Of a stretch of DNA of 64,000 bases, positions 50,976 through 58,624 are shown piece after piece. This DNA is from Granulimonas faecalis. GTDB lineage: Bacteria; Actinomycetota; Coriobacteriia; Coriobacteriales; Atopobiaceae. The DNA is taken from contig NZ_BQKC01000001.1 in the NCBI RefSeq assembly GCF_022834715.1, forward strand, positions 1,896,501 to 1,960,500, read 5' to 3'. The notes under the pieces are model-generated. The model saw only the letters and a program-made list of their open reading frames with translations, did not search any database and was not told the DNA's origin. Position 1 is the first letter of the stretch. Each line of letters starts with the position of its first letter. The translations under genes and the position numbers were made by a program.

Positions 50976-52198
50976 GGCGCGAGTCGTGGGACGTCGTGGT
51001 CGCCGGCGCCGGGGTAGCCGGGCTTTTCTGCGCGCTCAATCTGCCCGAGAAGACGCGCACGCTCGTGATCTGCAAGGAGGATGCGGCCACCTGCGACTCC
51101 ATGCTCGCCCAAGGGGGCATGTGCACCCTTGCCAACCCGGCCGACCGCGAGGCCTGGATCGCCGACACCCTGGCCGCCGGGCACAACGAGAACAACAGGG
51201 CCGCCGTCGAGGCCATGGTGGATGGGTCGCCCGCCGTGACCCGGACGCTCGTGGAGCTGGGCGTTGAGTTCGACCGGAGCCCCGACGGGCGCCTGGACTA
51301 CACCCGGGAAGGCGCCCACAGCCGGCCACGCATCGTGCACCGGGCCGACACCACGGGCGCGGCCGTCACCGAGGCGCTGCTCGCCGCCGTGCGGGCCCTG
51401 CCTTGGGTGGAGGTGCGCGAGCACAGCCCCATGGAAGACCTGCTTGTGGAGGGCGAAGGCAAAGGCCGGCGCTGTGTGGGCCTGCTGGCCCGCGATGGGG
51501 GCGGCCCCGTGGAGCTTCTTGCCAACGCCTGCGTGCTGGCCTGCGGCGGCGTGGGCGGCCTCTACGAGCGCTCCACCAACTACCCCTGCCTCACAGGCGA
51601 CGCCATCCGCGCCTGCGAGCGACACGGCGTGGCCACGGAGCACTTGGACTGGGTGCAGATCCACCCCACGTCGCTCTTTACCGACAAGCCCGGCCGCGCC
51701 TTCCTCATCAGCGAAAGCTGTCGCGGCGAGGGAGCCGTGCTCGTGGGTGCCAACGGCGAGCGCTTCTGCGACGAGCTCGCGCCCCGCGACGTGGTGAGCG
51801 CCGCCATCCGGAAACAGATGGAGCGCGAGGGGTCGCGCTTTGTGCGGTTGGACTTCTCTGCCGTGGGCGAGGACGTGGTGCGCGGCCACTTCGCCCACAT
51901 CTATGAGACGTGCCTCGCGGCCGGCCACGACATCCTCGCCGAGCCGGTGCCCGTGGTCCCGGCTCAGCACTACCTGATGGGCGGCATTGCCTGCGACCTG
52001 TGGGGGCGCACGTCTATGACCGGGCTTTTCGCCTGCGGCGAGACCGCCTGCTGCGGCGTGCACGGCAAGAACCGCCTGGCGAGCAACTCGCTTTTGGAGA
52101 GCCTGGTGTTCTCGGCCCGCTGCGCCGAGGCCATTTCGGGGCGTGCGCCGCGCGTGGCCCCGGGAGCCGCGCATCCCAAAACCGCCGAGGCCTGCTGA
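50972..52198 (+). CDS. nadB: L-aspartate oxidase
   Basis: 408 residues. FAD-binding GAGVAGLFCAL at the N-terminus, GGMCTLA, RPRIVHRADTTGAAVTEAL, HPTSLF, and the C-terminal signature GKNRLASNSLLESLVF. It oxidises L-aspartate to iminoaspartate. Compared with the ~540-residue E. coli enzyme, the C-terminal helical domain after the RLASNSLLE motif is almost absent, so this is a short form. In anaerobes fumarate can be the electron acceptor. Translationally coupled to nadA by ATGA overlap. Confidence 0.93.
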   Translation: MRRESWDVVVAGAGVAGLFCALNLPEKTRTLVICKEDAATCDSMLAQGGMCTLANPADREAWIADTLAAGHNENNRAAVEAMVDGSPAVTRTLVELGVEFDRSPDGRLDYTREGAHSRPRIVHRADTTGAAVTEALLAAVRALPWVEVREHSPMEDLLVEGEGKGRRCVGLLARDGGGPVELLANACVLACGGVGGLYERSTNYPCLTGDAIRACERHGVATEHLDWVQIHPTSLFTDKPGRAFLISESCRGEGAVLVGANGERFCDELAPRDVVSAAIRKQMEREGSRFVRLDFSAVGEDVVRGHFAHIYETCLAAGHDILAEPVPVVPAQHYLMGGIACDLWGRTSMTGLFACGETACCGVHGKNRLASNSLLESLVFSARCAEAISGRAPRVAPGAAHPKTAEAC

Positions 52199-52223
52199 GC
52201 CGCGCCTGTCGAGAGGAAAGTCC

Positions 52224-53075
52224 ATGAGCCCTGAGAACCTGGCCCTTGCGGCCGAGCCCGTCATCCGCGCCGCCCTGCGCGAGGACATGCCCTTTGGAGA
52301 CGCCTCTTGCGACGCCGTTGTGGACGGCCCGCGACGCGCCCAGGTGCGTCTCATCGCCAAGCAGGACGGCGTCATCTGCGGGCTCGACGTCTTTGAGCGC
52401 ACGTTCCAGCTGCTAGACGCAAGCGCCTTCTTTGCGGCGGACGTGCAAGAGGGCGACGGGGTTCGCTGCGGCCAAGACCTCGGCGCCGTGGAGGGCGACG
52501 TGCGGGCACTCCTCTCGGCCGAGCGCGTGGCCCTCAACTTTTTGCAGCGCATGAGCGGCATCGCCACCCATGCGCGGGCCATGGCGGCCCTGCTCGATGG
52601 GACCGGCATCCGCCTGGTGGACACCCGCAAAACCACGCCGGGCCTTCGGGTGCTCGAGAAGGAGGCCGTGCGCGTGGGCGGCGCGGGCAACCACCGGTTC
52701 TGCCTGTCCGACGGCGTCATGCTCAAGGACAACCACCTGGACGCCGCCGGAGGCATCATGGCCGCCGTGGCCGCGGCCCGCGAGCGAGCGCCGTTCGTTC
52801 GCAAGGTGGAGGTGGAGGTGGAGACGCTGGAACAGGTGGCCGAGGCCGTGGAGGCGGGCGCCGACATCGTCATGCTCGACAACATGGACCGCGACGCCAT
52901 GGCCGCCGCCGTGCGCCTCATCGACGGTCGCGCCGAGGTGGAGGTCTCGGGCAACGTGGACGAGCGCCGCGTAGCCGAGCTTGTCGACCTGGGTGTTGAC
53001 TATGTGAGCTCGGGCGCCCTCACCCACTCGAGCCCCATCCTGGACCTCTCGCTGAAACACCTGCGCTACCTGTAG
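52224..53075 (+). CDS. nadC: nicotinate-nucleotide diphosphorylase (carboxylating)
   Basis: 283 residues. Quinolinate phosphoribosyltransferase: AALREDMPFGDAS, LLSAERVALNFLQRMSGIAT, VDTRKTTPGLRVLEKEAVRV with its phosphate-binding Lys/Arg, LKDNHL, and the EVEVETLEQ/IVMLDNM barrel strands. It converts quinolinate and PRPP to nicotinate mononucleotide. ATG at 52224-52226 follows GAGAGGAAAGTCC, 25 bases after nadB. Last gene of the operon; minisatellite DNA begins 12 bases past its stop. Confidence 0.95.
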   Translation: MSPENLALAAEPVIRAALREDMPFGDASCDAVVDGPRRAQVRLIAKQDGVICGLDVFERTFQLLDASAFFAADVQEGDGVRCGQDLGAVEGDVRALLSAERVALNFLQRMSGIATHARAMAALLDGTGIRLVDTRKTTPGLRVLEKEAVRVGGAGNHRFCLSDGVMLKDNHLDAAGGIMAAVAAARERAPFVRKVEVEVETLEQVAEAVEAGADIVMLDNMDRDAMAAAVRLIDGRAEVEVSGNVDERRVAELVDLGVDYVSSGALTHSSPILDLSLKHLRYL

Positions 53076-53086
53076 GCGCCGCCGCC

Positions 53087-53208
53087 CTGCCGCCTGGTCC
53101 CTGCCGCCTGGTCCCTGCCGCCTGGTCCCTGCCGCCTGGTCCCTGCCGCCTGGTCCCTGCCGCCTGGTCCCTGCCGCCTGGTCCCTGCCGCCTGGTCCCT
53201 GCCGCCTG
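53087..53208. repeat. 14-bp minisatellite
   Basis: Eight perfect tandem copies of CTGCCGCCTGGTCC (53087-53198) plus a partial ninth (10 bases) that runs into the 46-bp palindrome. The unit starts with CTGCCGCCTG, the same sequence that borders the palindrome, so it may have grown from it. Confidence 0.95.
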
Positions 53209-53246
53209 AAAGCGATTGAGGGCGCCCTCAATCGCTTTCAGGCGGC
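53201..53246. repeat. 46-bp perfect palindrome (two fused B-family units)
   Basis: Two B-family units (CCTGAAAGCGATTGAGGGCG and its complement) meet head-to-head with no spacer, extended by GCCG on both sides to 23-bp perfect arms. It would form a very stable hairpin or cruciform and may also end nadABC transcripts. Confidence 0.95.
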
Positions 53247-53326
53247 AGGCGGGGATGCGGCGGAGAGGAAGCGCCGTTAGGAGCAAGCCCCTCACCAAGG
53301 AAAAGAGACTGCGCCGTCATCGCGCT

Positions 53327-53465
53327 GCCGGAAATCGCGATTACCGGCCGCGTTCGTCCCCACAAGCGGCCGGCAATCGCGGTCTCCCGCCACTTTGGCG
53401 AGAGGAAAACCGCGATTTTCGGCCGTTTTCCCTCAGCAGGTCGGCCGGAAATCGCGATTTCCGGC
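53327..53465. repeat. D-family palindromic repeats
   Basis: Variants of CCGGAAATCGCGATTTCCGG occur four times: 53327-53348 (one mismatch), near 53367, near 53408, and a perfect 22-bp palindrome at 53444-53465. Not seen elsewhere in the window. The remaining part of the 599-base gap (53076-53674) shows no convincing gene. Confidence 0.8.
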
Positions 53466-53674
53466 GCCCACTCCCAATTGCCCTTGGGTGGAGACGAGAC
53501 CATCCGTCCCCAGCCGCTTTCAGGCACAGCGCCGCGATCGCCGGAGATGCCGCTGCGCGCCCGCATCTGGGAGAGGGCCGACGGGACCAGGGAGGACATC
53601 GAGGACGAGGGCCCCGAGGCTGTGGGTGCGGCTGGCCTCCAAGTGCCGCGACAAACCAACCTGGCACCTTGTCA

Positions 53675-54904
53675 TCACACGCGGCGGACGAACAGCCCGC
53701 AGAAGGGCTTGGGCGTGAACCAGGTGGACTTGGGGGGCATGAGCTCCCCGGCGTCGGCCACGGCCATGAGCTCGTCGATGGCCGTGGGGCACACCGTGAA
53801 CGCCACGGCGTCGCCGGCCTCGCGGGCGGCGGCCTCCAGCGCTTCCGGGCCCACGGTGCCGGCCACATAGGTCAGGCGCGGGTCGCGGCGCGGGTCGGCC
53901 ACCGAGAGCACCGGCCCCAGCACCCGCTCCTGCAGGGCCGAGACGTCCAGCGCCGCCACCGGGTCGTCCCCCTTGGACGCGGGCGCCCGGAGCAGCCACC
54001 AGTGCGCGCCGTCGAACATGCCGAACGCGCCCTTCTCGGCAGGGGCCACGGGGCCGTCCGCCGGCGCCGCCGAGAAGCCCGCGGCCTCCACGGCGGCAAC
54101 GAGCCCCTCGCGCCCGGCCTCGTCCACGCCGGTCACCATGCGGTGGTACGGCAGCACCTTGAGCTGCCCGGCGGGGAACATCGCCACGAGCACCCGGTTG
54201 CAGGGAGCGTCGGCGGGCAGGGACGGGTCGGCCGCGCGGCGTGCCAGGGCAACCCGCACGGCCGAGGCGGCCCTGTGGTGCCCATCGGCCACGTAGGCCG
54301 CGCCCACGCCCGAGAAGGCCTCCGTCAGCGCGCGCCCCCGACCGTCGGCGGGCACGCGCCACACGGTCTGGGCCACGCCGTCGGCCTCGAAGCGGTAGAG
54401 CGGCTCGCCGGCCTGCACGTCGGCCACGGCGCGGGCCACGTCGTCGCTGTCGCCGAAGGTCAGGAACACCGGGCCGGTCTGGGCGCCCAGGGCGTCGATG
54501 TGCGCCGCGCGTGCGTCCTCCTTCTCCTCCAGGGTGGACTCGTGACGCCGCACAGTGCCGTCGAGGAACGACTCCACCGGCAGGCACCCCACCACGGCCG
54601 TCTGCCGATGGCCTCCCTCCTCCATGGTGTAGACGTAGAGGCTCGGCTCGTCGTCCTCCACCAGCACGCCGCGCTCCCGGCGCCACTCCAGAAGGTCGCG
54701 GGCCTTGGCGTAGGCCTCCGTGAGGTCCACTTGGGCCTCCAGCGGGTAGAGGGTGTCGGGCCAGTCGATGGCGAGGAACGACAGCGGGTTGTCCGCCACC
54801 AGTTCGAAGGCGCGGTCGCGGTCGAAGACGTCCAGTGGCGCCGAGACCTGGCGCCCCACCAGTCGGGGCGCCGGCCTCAGGCAGCGGAACGGGGTGAGCT
54901 CCAT
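53675..54904 (-). CDS. DUF1015 family protein
   Basis: 409 residues. The family is recognised from FRCLRPAPRLVGRQVSAPLD at the N-terminus, NPLSFLAIDWPD, and the conserved AYVADGHHRAASAVRVA (the DGHHR motif). C-terminal PPKSTWFTPKPFCGLFVRRV is also typical. Biochemistry is uncertain; the ParB/sulfiredoxin-like fold and DGHHR motif resemble those of serine kinases of the SerK type, so phosphorylation of a small metabolite is a possibility (inference). ATG at 54902-54904, five bases after the dehydrogenase-like gene; ribosome binding site weak. Last gene of the second activation cluster. Confidence 0.8.
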   Translation of the reverse strand: MELTPFRCLRPAPRLVGRQVSAPLDVFDRDRAFELVADNPLSFLAIDWPDTLYPLEAQVDLTEAYAKARDLLEWRRERGVLVEDDEPSLYVYTMEEGGHRQTAVVGCLPVESFLDGTVRRHESTLEEKEDARAAHIDALGAQTGPVFLTFGDSDDVARAVADVQAGEPLYRFEADGVAQTVWRVPADGRGRALTEAFSGVGAAYVADGHHRAASAVRVALARRAADPSLPADAPCNRVLVAMFPAGQLKVLPYHRMVTGVDEAGREGLVAAVEAAGFSAAPADGPVAPAEKGAFGMFDGAHWWLLRAPASKGDDPVAALDVSALQERVLGPVLSVADPRRDPRLTYVAGTVGPEALEAAAREAGDAVAFTVCPTAIDELMAVADAGELMPPKSTWFTPKPFCGLFVRRV

Positions 54905-54909
54905 GGCAG

Positions 54910-55977
54910 CTACCGGTAGAGGTCCAGCAGGCCGTCGCGGGTCTCCGGCACGCCCTCGAGCTCCCGCTCGGGCCTGGCGGCGGCCACATACCAGCCCCAG
55001 ATGTCGTCCAGGGCCGGGGTGGCCACACCGGCGGCGGCCGCCACGTCGCGGATGGCCTTGAGGCCGTAGGCGAAGTCGGCCGAGAAGTAGCGCGACGAGA
55101 AGTCCGGCACCCAACGGCCGGCCTCCGTCTCCCTCATGGGCGAGCGCAGCCCCGCGAAGGCCGGGATGGACGAGATCTTGCGCGTCATGGACGGCACGTC
55201 GGGGCTCTCATAGTGCTCCGTGAGCGGCCGTACCCCGGAGAGGTCGAGCTCCGGCAGGGCGGCGCACACGGCCTGGACCTCGGCGTCGGCGGCGAGCAGG
55301 GCCTCGGACGCGGCGTCGTCCCAGCCCTCGTAGAACAGGTGGTTCTCGGGGTAGGAGACGCCGGGCCCCCAGTCGGAGAACATCGTGCGGATGCGCGAGG
55401 TGTGCAGCACCGGGTTGGACGGCGTGAGCGTCATTGCCAGGTAGCTGCCCAGGCACGTCGCCGGCATCCGGAAGAGGTCCGCGAGCTCGCCCGCCACCTC
55501 CGCCGTCTCGGACGACGGGATGGCCGCCACTTGAAGCGACGGCTTGCGCCCCAGCTCAAAGACGCTGCGGCCCCGCTCGGCGATGCGGGCCACGGAGTGC
55601 ACGCGCTGGAGGCCGCACACCACGGCGCCGGCCTCGAGCAGCCCGGCGCAGAAGAACTCGGCGTCGGCGCCGGGAACAAAGCACACGCGCTGGCCCGGCT
55701 CCACGAGGGGCGCGAGCTCGGCGCACAGGCGCCCGAACAGGTAGACCGGGTAGGTCACGAAGACGTAGCGCGCTCCGGCGGCCCCCTCGGCGAGGTCGGC
55801 CGTCACGCAGGCGAGCTCGCCGGTGGACAGCACGTCGCCGTCCGGCGCGAGCACGTCCACCGTGCGCGACCACTCCCGCGGCCGCGAGGTCACCACCGCC
55901 ACCTCGTGGCCCCGGGCGGCGAACTCCGCCGCCATGAGCATGCCGACGTTGCCGGCACCCACCACACAGATTCTCAC
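54910..55977 (-). CDS. NAD(P)-dependent opine dehydrogenase-like protein
   Basis: 355 residues. Rossmann GAGNVGMLMAAEFAARGHEV at the N-terminus; C-terminal octopine/nopaline dehydrogenase-like domain (TLTPSNPVLHTSRIRTMFSD and ENHLFYEGWDD). Family members reductively join an amino compound and a 2-keto acid. Together with the other genes it could alkylate an amino-alcohol phosphate, or act on an unrelated substrate. GTG start at 55975-55977 with GTTAGGAGGGGCC upstream, eight bases after the preceding gene. A ketopantoate-reductase-like role is the main alternative. Confidence 0.78.
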   Translation of the reverse strand: MRICVVGAGNVGMLMAAEFAARGHEVAVVTSRPREWSRTVDVLAPDGDVLSTGELACVTADLAEGAAGARYVFVTYPVYLFGRLCAELAPLVEPGQRVCFVPGADAEFFCAGLLEAGAVVCGLQRVHSVARIAERGRSVFELGRKPSLQVAAIPSSETAEVAGELADLFRMPATCLGSYLAMTLTPSNPVLHTSRIRTMFSDWGPGVSYPENHLFYEGWDDAASEALLAADAEVQAVCAALPELDLSGVRPLTEHYESPDVPSMTRKISSIPAFAGLRSPMRETEAGRWVPDFSSRYFSADFAYGLKAIRDVAAAAGVATPALDDIWGWYVAAARPERELEGVPETRDGLLDLYR

Positions 55978-55985
55978 GGCCCCTC

Positions 55986-57812
55986 CTAACCCAGGTAGCC
56001 GTGGAGCGCGGCCACGAGCCTGTCGTCGTCGGCCCGGTCGCGCACGGCGATGCGCACGAACTGGCGCCCGTCGCGCACCACCTTGGCCGAGAGGTCCTTG
56101 ATGAAGAGCTCCCGCTCGCACAGCAGGCGCTCGGTGAGCTCGGAGGCCGTCATGCCGCCCTCGAGCTCCACGAACAGGTAGTTCGCCTGGCTCGGCATCA
56201 CGCGCAGGTGCGGCACGGCGGCCAGCTCCGCGGCGAAGCGCGCCCGCTCGGCGCGGAGCTCGTCGAGGCTGCGGGCGTAGTCGGCCTTGTACTTCTCGGC
56301 GACCTGCAGGTAGAACTCCGCGAGGGAGTTGATGTTCCAGATGGCCACGTCGCCCTTGAGGGCGTCGACGAGCCCCTTGTCGGCCGAAGCCGCCACACCC
56401 AGGCGCAGGCCCGGCACGCCGTAGCTCTTGGAGATGGACTTCACCACCACCATGTGGGGGAAGCGCGCCAGGCGCCCCTCGTCGAGGAAGCTGCTGCCCG
56501 GCTCCTCGGCGAAGTCCGCGAACGACTCGTCGTAGACCAGGCGCACGCCGTTGTCCTCGCACCACTGGGCCACGCGGCAGACGTCGGCCACCGGCAGGTA
56601 GTTGCCCGTGGGGTTGTCGGGGTTGATGAGCACGAGCTGGCGCACGGGGTGCTCGGAGAAGAAGGAGACGATGTCGTCGGCCGTGTAGGCGAAGTCCGGG
56701 TCAGAGGGCACGTAGGTCACGGCGTCGGCGGCGCGGCCGCGGTTGGGGTACTCCTCGAACGTGGGACGGATGTGGCCGCAGGGGCCCTCGACGGCGGCGT
56801 CGGGGTTCTCAAAGAGCGCCTTGATGAGCTCGGCAGCGCCGTTGCCCACCACCACGCGGTCCTGGGACACACCGAAGTTCTTGGCCGCGAGCAGGGAGTT
56901 CACGCGCATGCCCGAGGGATACTGGGTCACGAGGGTCTCGAAGCTGGCCTTCATCTCGTCCATGAGGCGCTTGGGCGGGTAGAACGGGTTCACGAGGTAG
57001 CAGAAGTCCACGAGGTGCGGATAGCGCCAGTAGCCGCCGTAGCGCGAGGCCACGAGGCGGGTGCGCACCTCCTCGCCCACGGCGAACATGGACTCGGCGA
57101 TGTCGAGGTCCTGCAGGTCGTCGATCTCGTACCACTTCTGGCCGGTGAGGCGCTTGGCCAGGATCTCGCTCGTGTCGACCATGGTGATGACGCGGAGCAC
57201 CTGCTCGTAGTACTCGTTGTTGCCCAGGGCCTGGCTGTAGGCCTTGAGGAACGGCACGTAGACGTTGCGCGAGAACTCCTTCGAGAACTTGTAGATGTTG
57301 ACCGTCTTGTAGTAGCGGTCCATGTCCTCGAAGCGGAACCGCTTGCCAGGCACGAACGACAGGATCGAGTCGTCGTCGTCCAGTGTGACCACGGTGCCGT
57401 CCATCCAACTCTCGTACCTGTCGACGAGGGCGAGGGTGGGCCTGGGGTCGTCCACGAGCTCGGAGAGCACGCCCTCCTCGAAGATGAGGTCGCTCTCCAG
57501 GAGGAGGGTGTCGTCCTCCTGGAGCTGCCCGGCGGCCAGGGCCAGCGAGTAGATGTTGTTGGTGCGGTCGTAGACGGGGTTGTCCACGAACTCGATGGGC
57601 GTGGCCACGTCGAGGGTGGAGATGTAGTCCTTGAGCCTGCCGGCCTCGTAGCCCACCACGACGACGATGCGCGAGAGCCCCAGGCGGTCGAGCTGGGTGA
57701 GGGCGCGCTCGATCATGGTGACGCCGTTGACCTTGACCATGCACTTGGTGTTGTGGGCGGTGAGCGACTTCAGGCGCTTGCCCATGCCGGCCGCGAGAAT
57801 CAGTCCTTGCAT
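55986..57812 (-). CDS. nucleotidyltransferase-aminotransferase fusion (PntC-AEPT-like)
   Basis: 608 residues. Residues 1-~240 are a sugar-phosphate-type nucleotidyltransferase (LILAAGMGKRLKSLTAHNTK; LLLESDLIFEEG; ends YEIDDLQDLDIAES). Residues ~250-608 are a class I/II PLP enzyme of the HisC/CobD type (VVVGNGAAELIKALFENP, LINPDNPTGNYL, VYDESFADFAE, VKSISKSYGVPGLRLG with the PLP Lys). The same architecture is described for PntC-AEP transaminase, which cytidylylates 2-aminoethylphosphonate, but no PEP mutase is in the window. A phosphoserine-decarboxylase-like use to make CDP-ethanolamine is the other option. ATG at 57810-57812 has TGAGGAGAGG before it. Confidence 0.85.
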   Translation of the reverse strand: MQGLILAAGMGKRLKSLTAHNTKCMVKVNGVTMIERALTQLDRLGLSRIVVVVGYEAGRLKDYISTLDVATPIEFVDNPVYDRTNNIYSLALAAGQLQEDDTLLLESDLIFEEGVLSELVDDPRPTLALVDRYESWMDGTVVTLDDDDSILSFVPGKRFRFEDMDRYYKTVNIYKFSKEFSRNVYVPFLKAYSQALGNNEYYEQVLRVITMVDTSEILAKRLTGQKWYEIDDLQDLDIAESMFAVGEEVRTRLVASRYGGYWRYPHLVDFCYLVNPFYPPKRLMDEMKASFETLVTQYPSGMRVNSLLAAKNFGVSQDRVVVGNGAAELIKALFENPDAAVEGPCGHIRPTFEEYPNRGRAADAVTYVPSDPDFAYTADDIVSFFSEHPVRQLVLINPDNPTGNYLPVADVCRVAQWCEDNGVRLVYDESFADFAEEPGSSFLDEGRLARFPHMVVVKSISKSYGVPGLRLGVAASADKGLVDALKGDVAIWNINSLAEFYLQVAEKYKADYARSLDELRAERARFAAELAAVPHLRVMPSQANYLFVELEGGMTASELTERLLCERELFIKDLSAKVVRDGRQFVRIAVRDRADDDRLVAALHGYLG

Positions 57813-57821
57813 TACCTCTCC

Positions 57822-58622
57822 TCAGCGTTGGAGGGTGTTCACGACGTAGCGCGGGTCCATGGCCTGGAGCTCCGCGAGGGAGTCGATCTCGGCGACGTCG
57901 TCGAAGGTCACGGGCTCCACGTGCACGTCGTAGCGGTCGCGGGCCAGCACGCAGGGGACGTCGTCCCAGAAGCGCTGGCGGTTGGCCTCCTCGGCGAAGG
58001 CCACGGGCAGGTCCTCGGCCAGGCGGGCGCCGTCCTCGGCGGTCCAGTAGCTCACACCGAACATGTGGCAGCAGTCGGTGCCGCCGCGGTGCAGGTCGAG
58101 GATGCGGCCGTCGGCGTCGGTGTCGAAACACCAGTCCTCGGTGGACGCCACGGGGACGCCCAGGTAGCACGACCGGTATCGGTAGGGGGTGATGATGGAC
58201 GGGTTCTTGATGTAGAGGTCGCTCTCGAACACGTAGGCGTTGCGGAACCGGTCGCCCGCGGCCACGGCGCTCGAGATGTTGTTGGTGGAGTCGAAGAGCG
58301 GGTTGTGGACCAGCTCCACCTGCGGCCAGCGGCGGCGCAGGAGCTCGAACTGCTCGGCGCGGTAGCCGGTGACCACGCAGATGCTCTCGATGCCGGCGTC
58401 CACCAGGGGCTTGACGATGGTGTCGATGATGGGCGTGCCGCAGACGTCCACCAGGGGCTTGGGCGTGTTGACGGTGATGGGCGCCAGCCGGCTGCCCAGG
58501 CCGCTGGCCAGAAGCACCGCCTGGCGGGCGCGGTAGGGCTCGAGGTCCGCCAGATCGGCCTCGGTGGCCGTGCCCGACCTCCAGCTGTCCAGGCGCTCGT
58601 CGAACTCTGCGCGGGTGAGCAT
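57822..58622 (-). CDS. LicC-like nucleotidyltransferase, stand-alone
   Basis: 266 residues. VLLASGLGSRLAPITVNTPK is the nucleotide-binding loop, VDVCGTPIIDTIVKPLVDAG follows, and YVFESDLYIKNPS carries a metal-binding Asp. About 30 residues precede the fold (TRAEFDERLDSWRSGTATEA), not a winged helix. Related to the nucleotidyltransferase halves of both neighbours. Likely transfers CMP (or another NMP) to a phosphorylated small molecule; the substrate is unknown. ATG at 58620-58622, two bases after the upstream stop; GGAGGGAGC lies 14 bases before it. Confidence 0.82.
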   Translation of the reverse strand: MLTRAEFDERLDSWRSGTATEADLADLEPYRARQAVLLASGLGSRLAPITVNTPKPLVDVCGTPIIDTIVKPLVDAGIESICVVTGYRAEQFELLRRRWPQVELVHNPLFDSTNNISSAVAAGDRFRNAYVFESDLYIKNPSIITPYRYRSCYLGVPVASTEDWCFDTDADGRILDLHRGGTDCCHMFGVSYWTAEDGARLAEDLPVAFAEEANRQRFWDDVPCVLARDRYDVHVEPVTFDDVAEIDSLAELQAMDPRYVVNTLQR

Positions 58623-58624
58623 GC

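Noticed and set aside
53201-53246. Insertion-sequence terminal repeat or att site
   Set aside because: No transposase or integrase nearby, and the same unit is dispersed in many other gaps as the B family.
53539-53655. Possible gene remnant beginning MPLRARIWERADGTREDIED
   Set aside because: Too short, no ribosome binding site or known domain; it runs into the end of the DUF1015 gene on the other strand.
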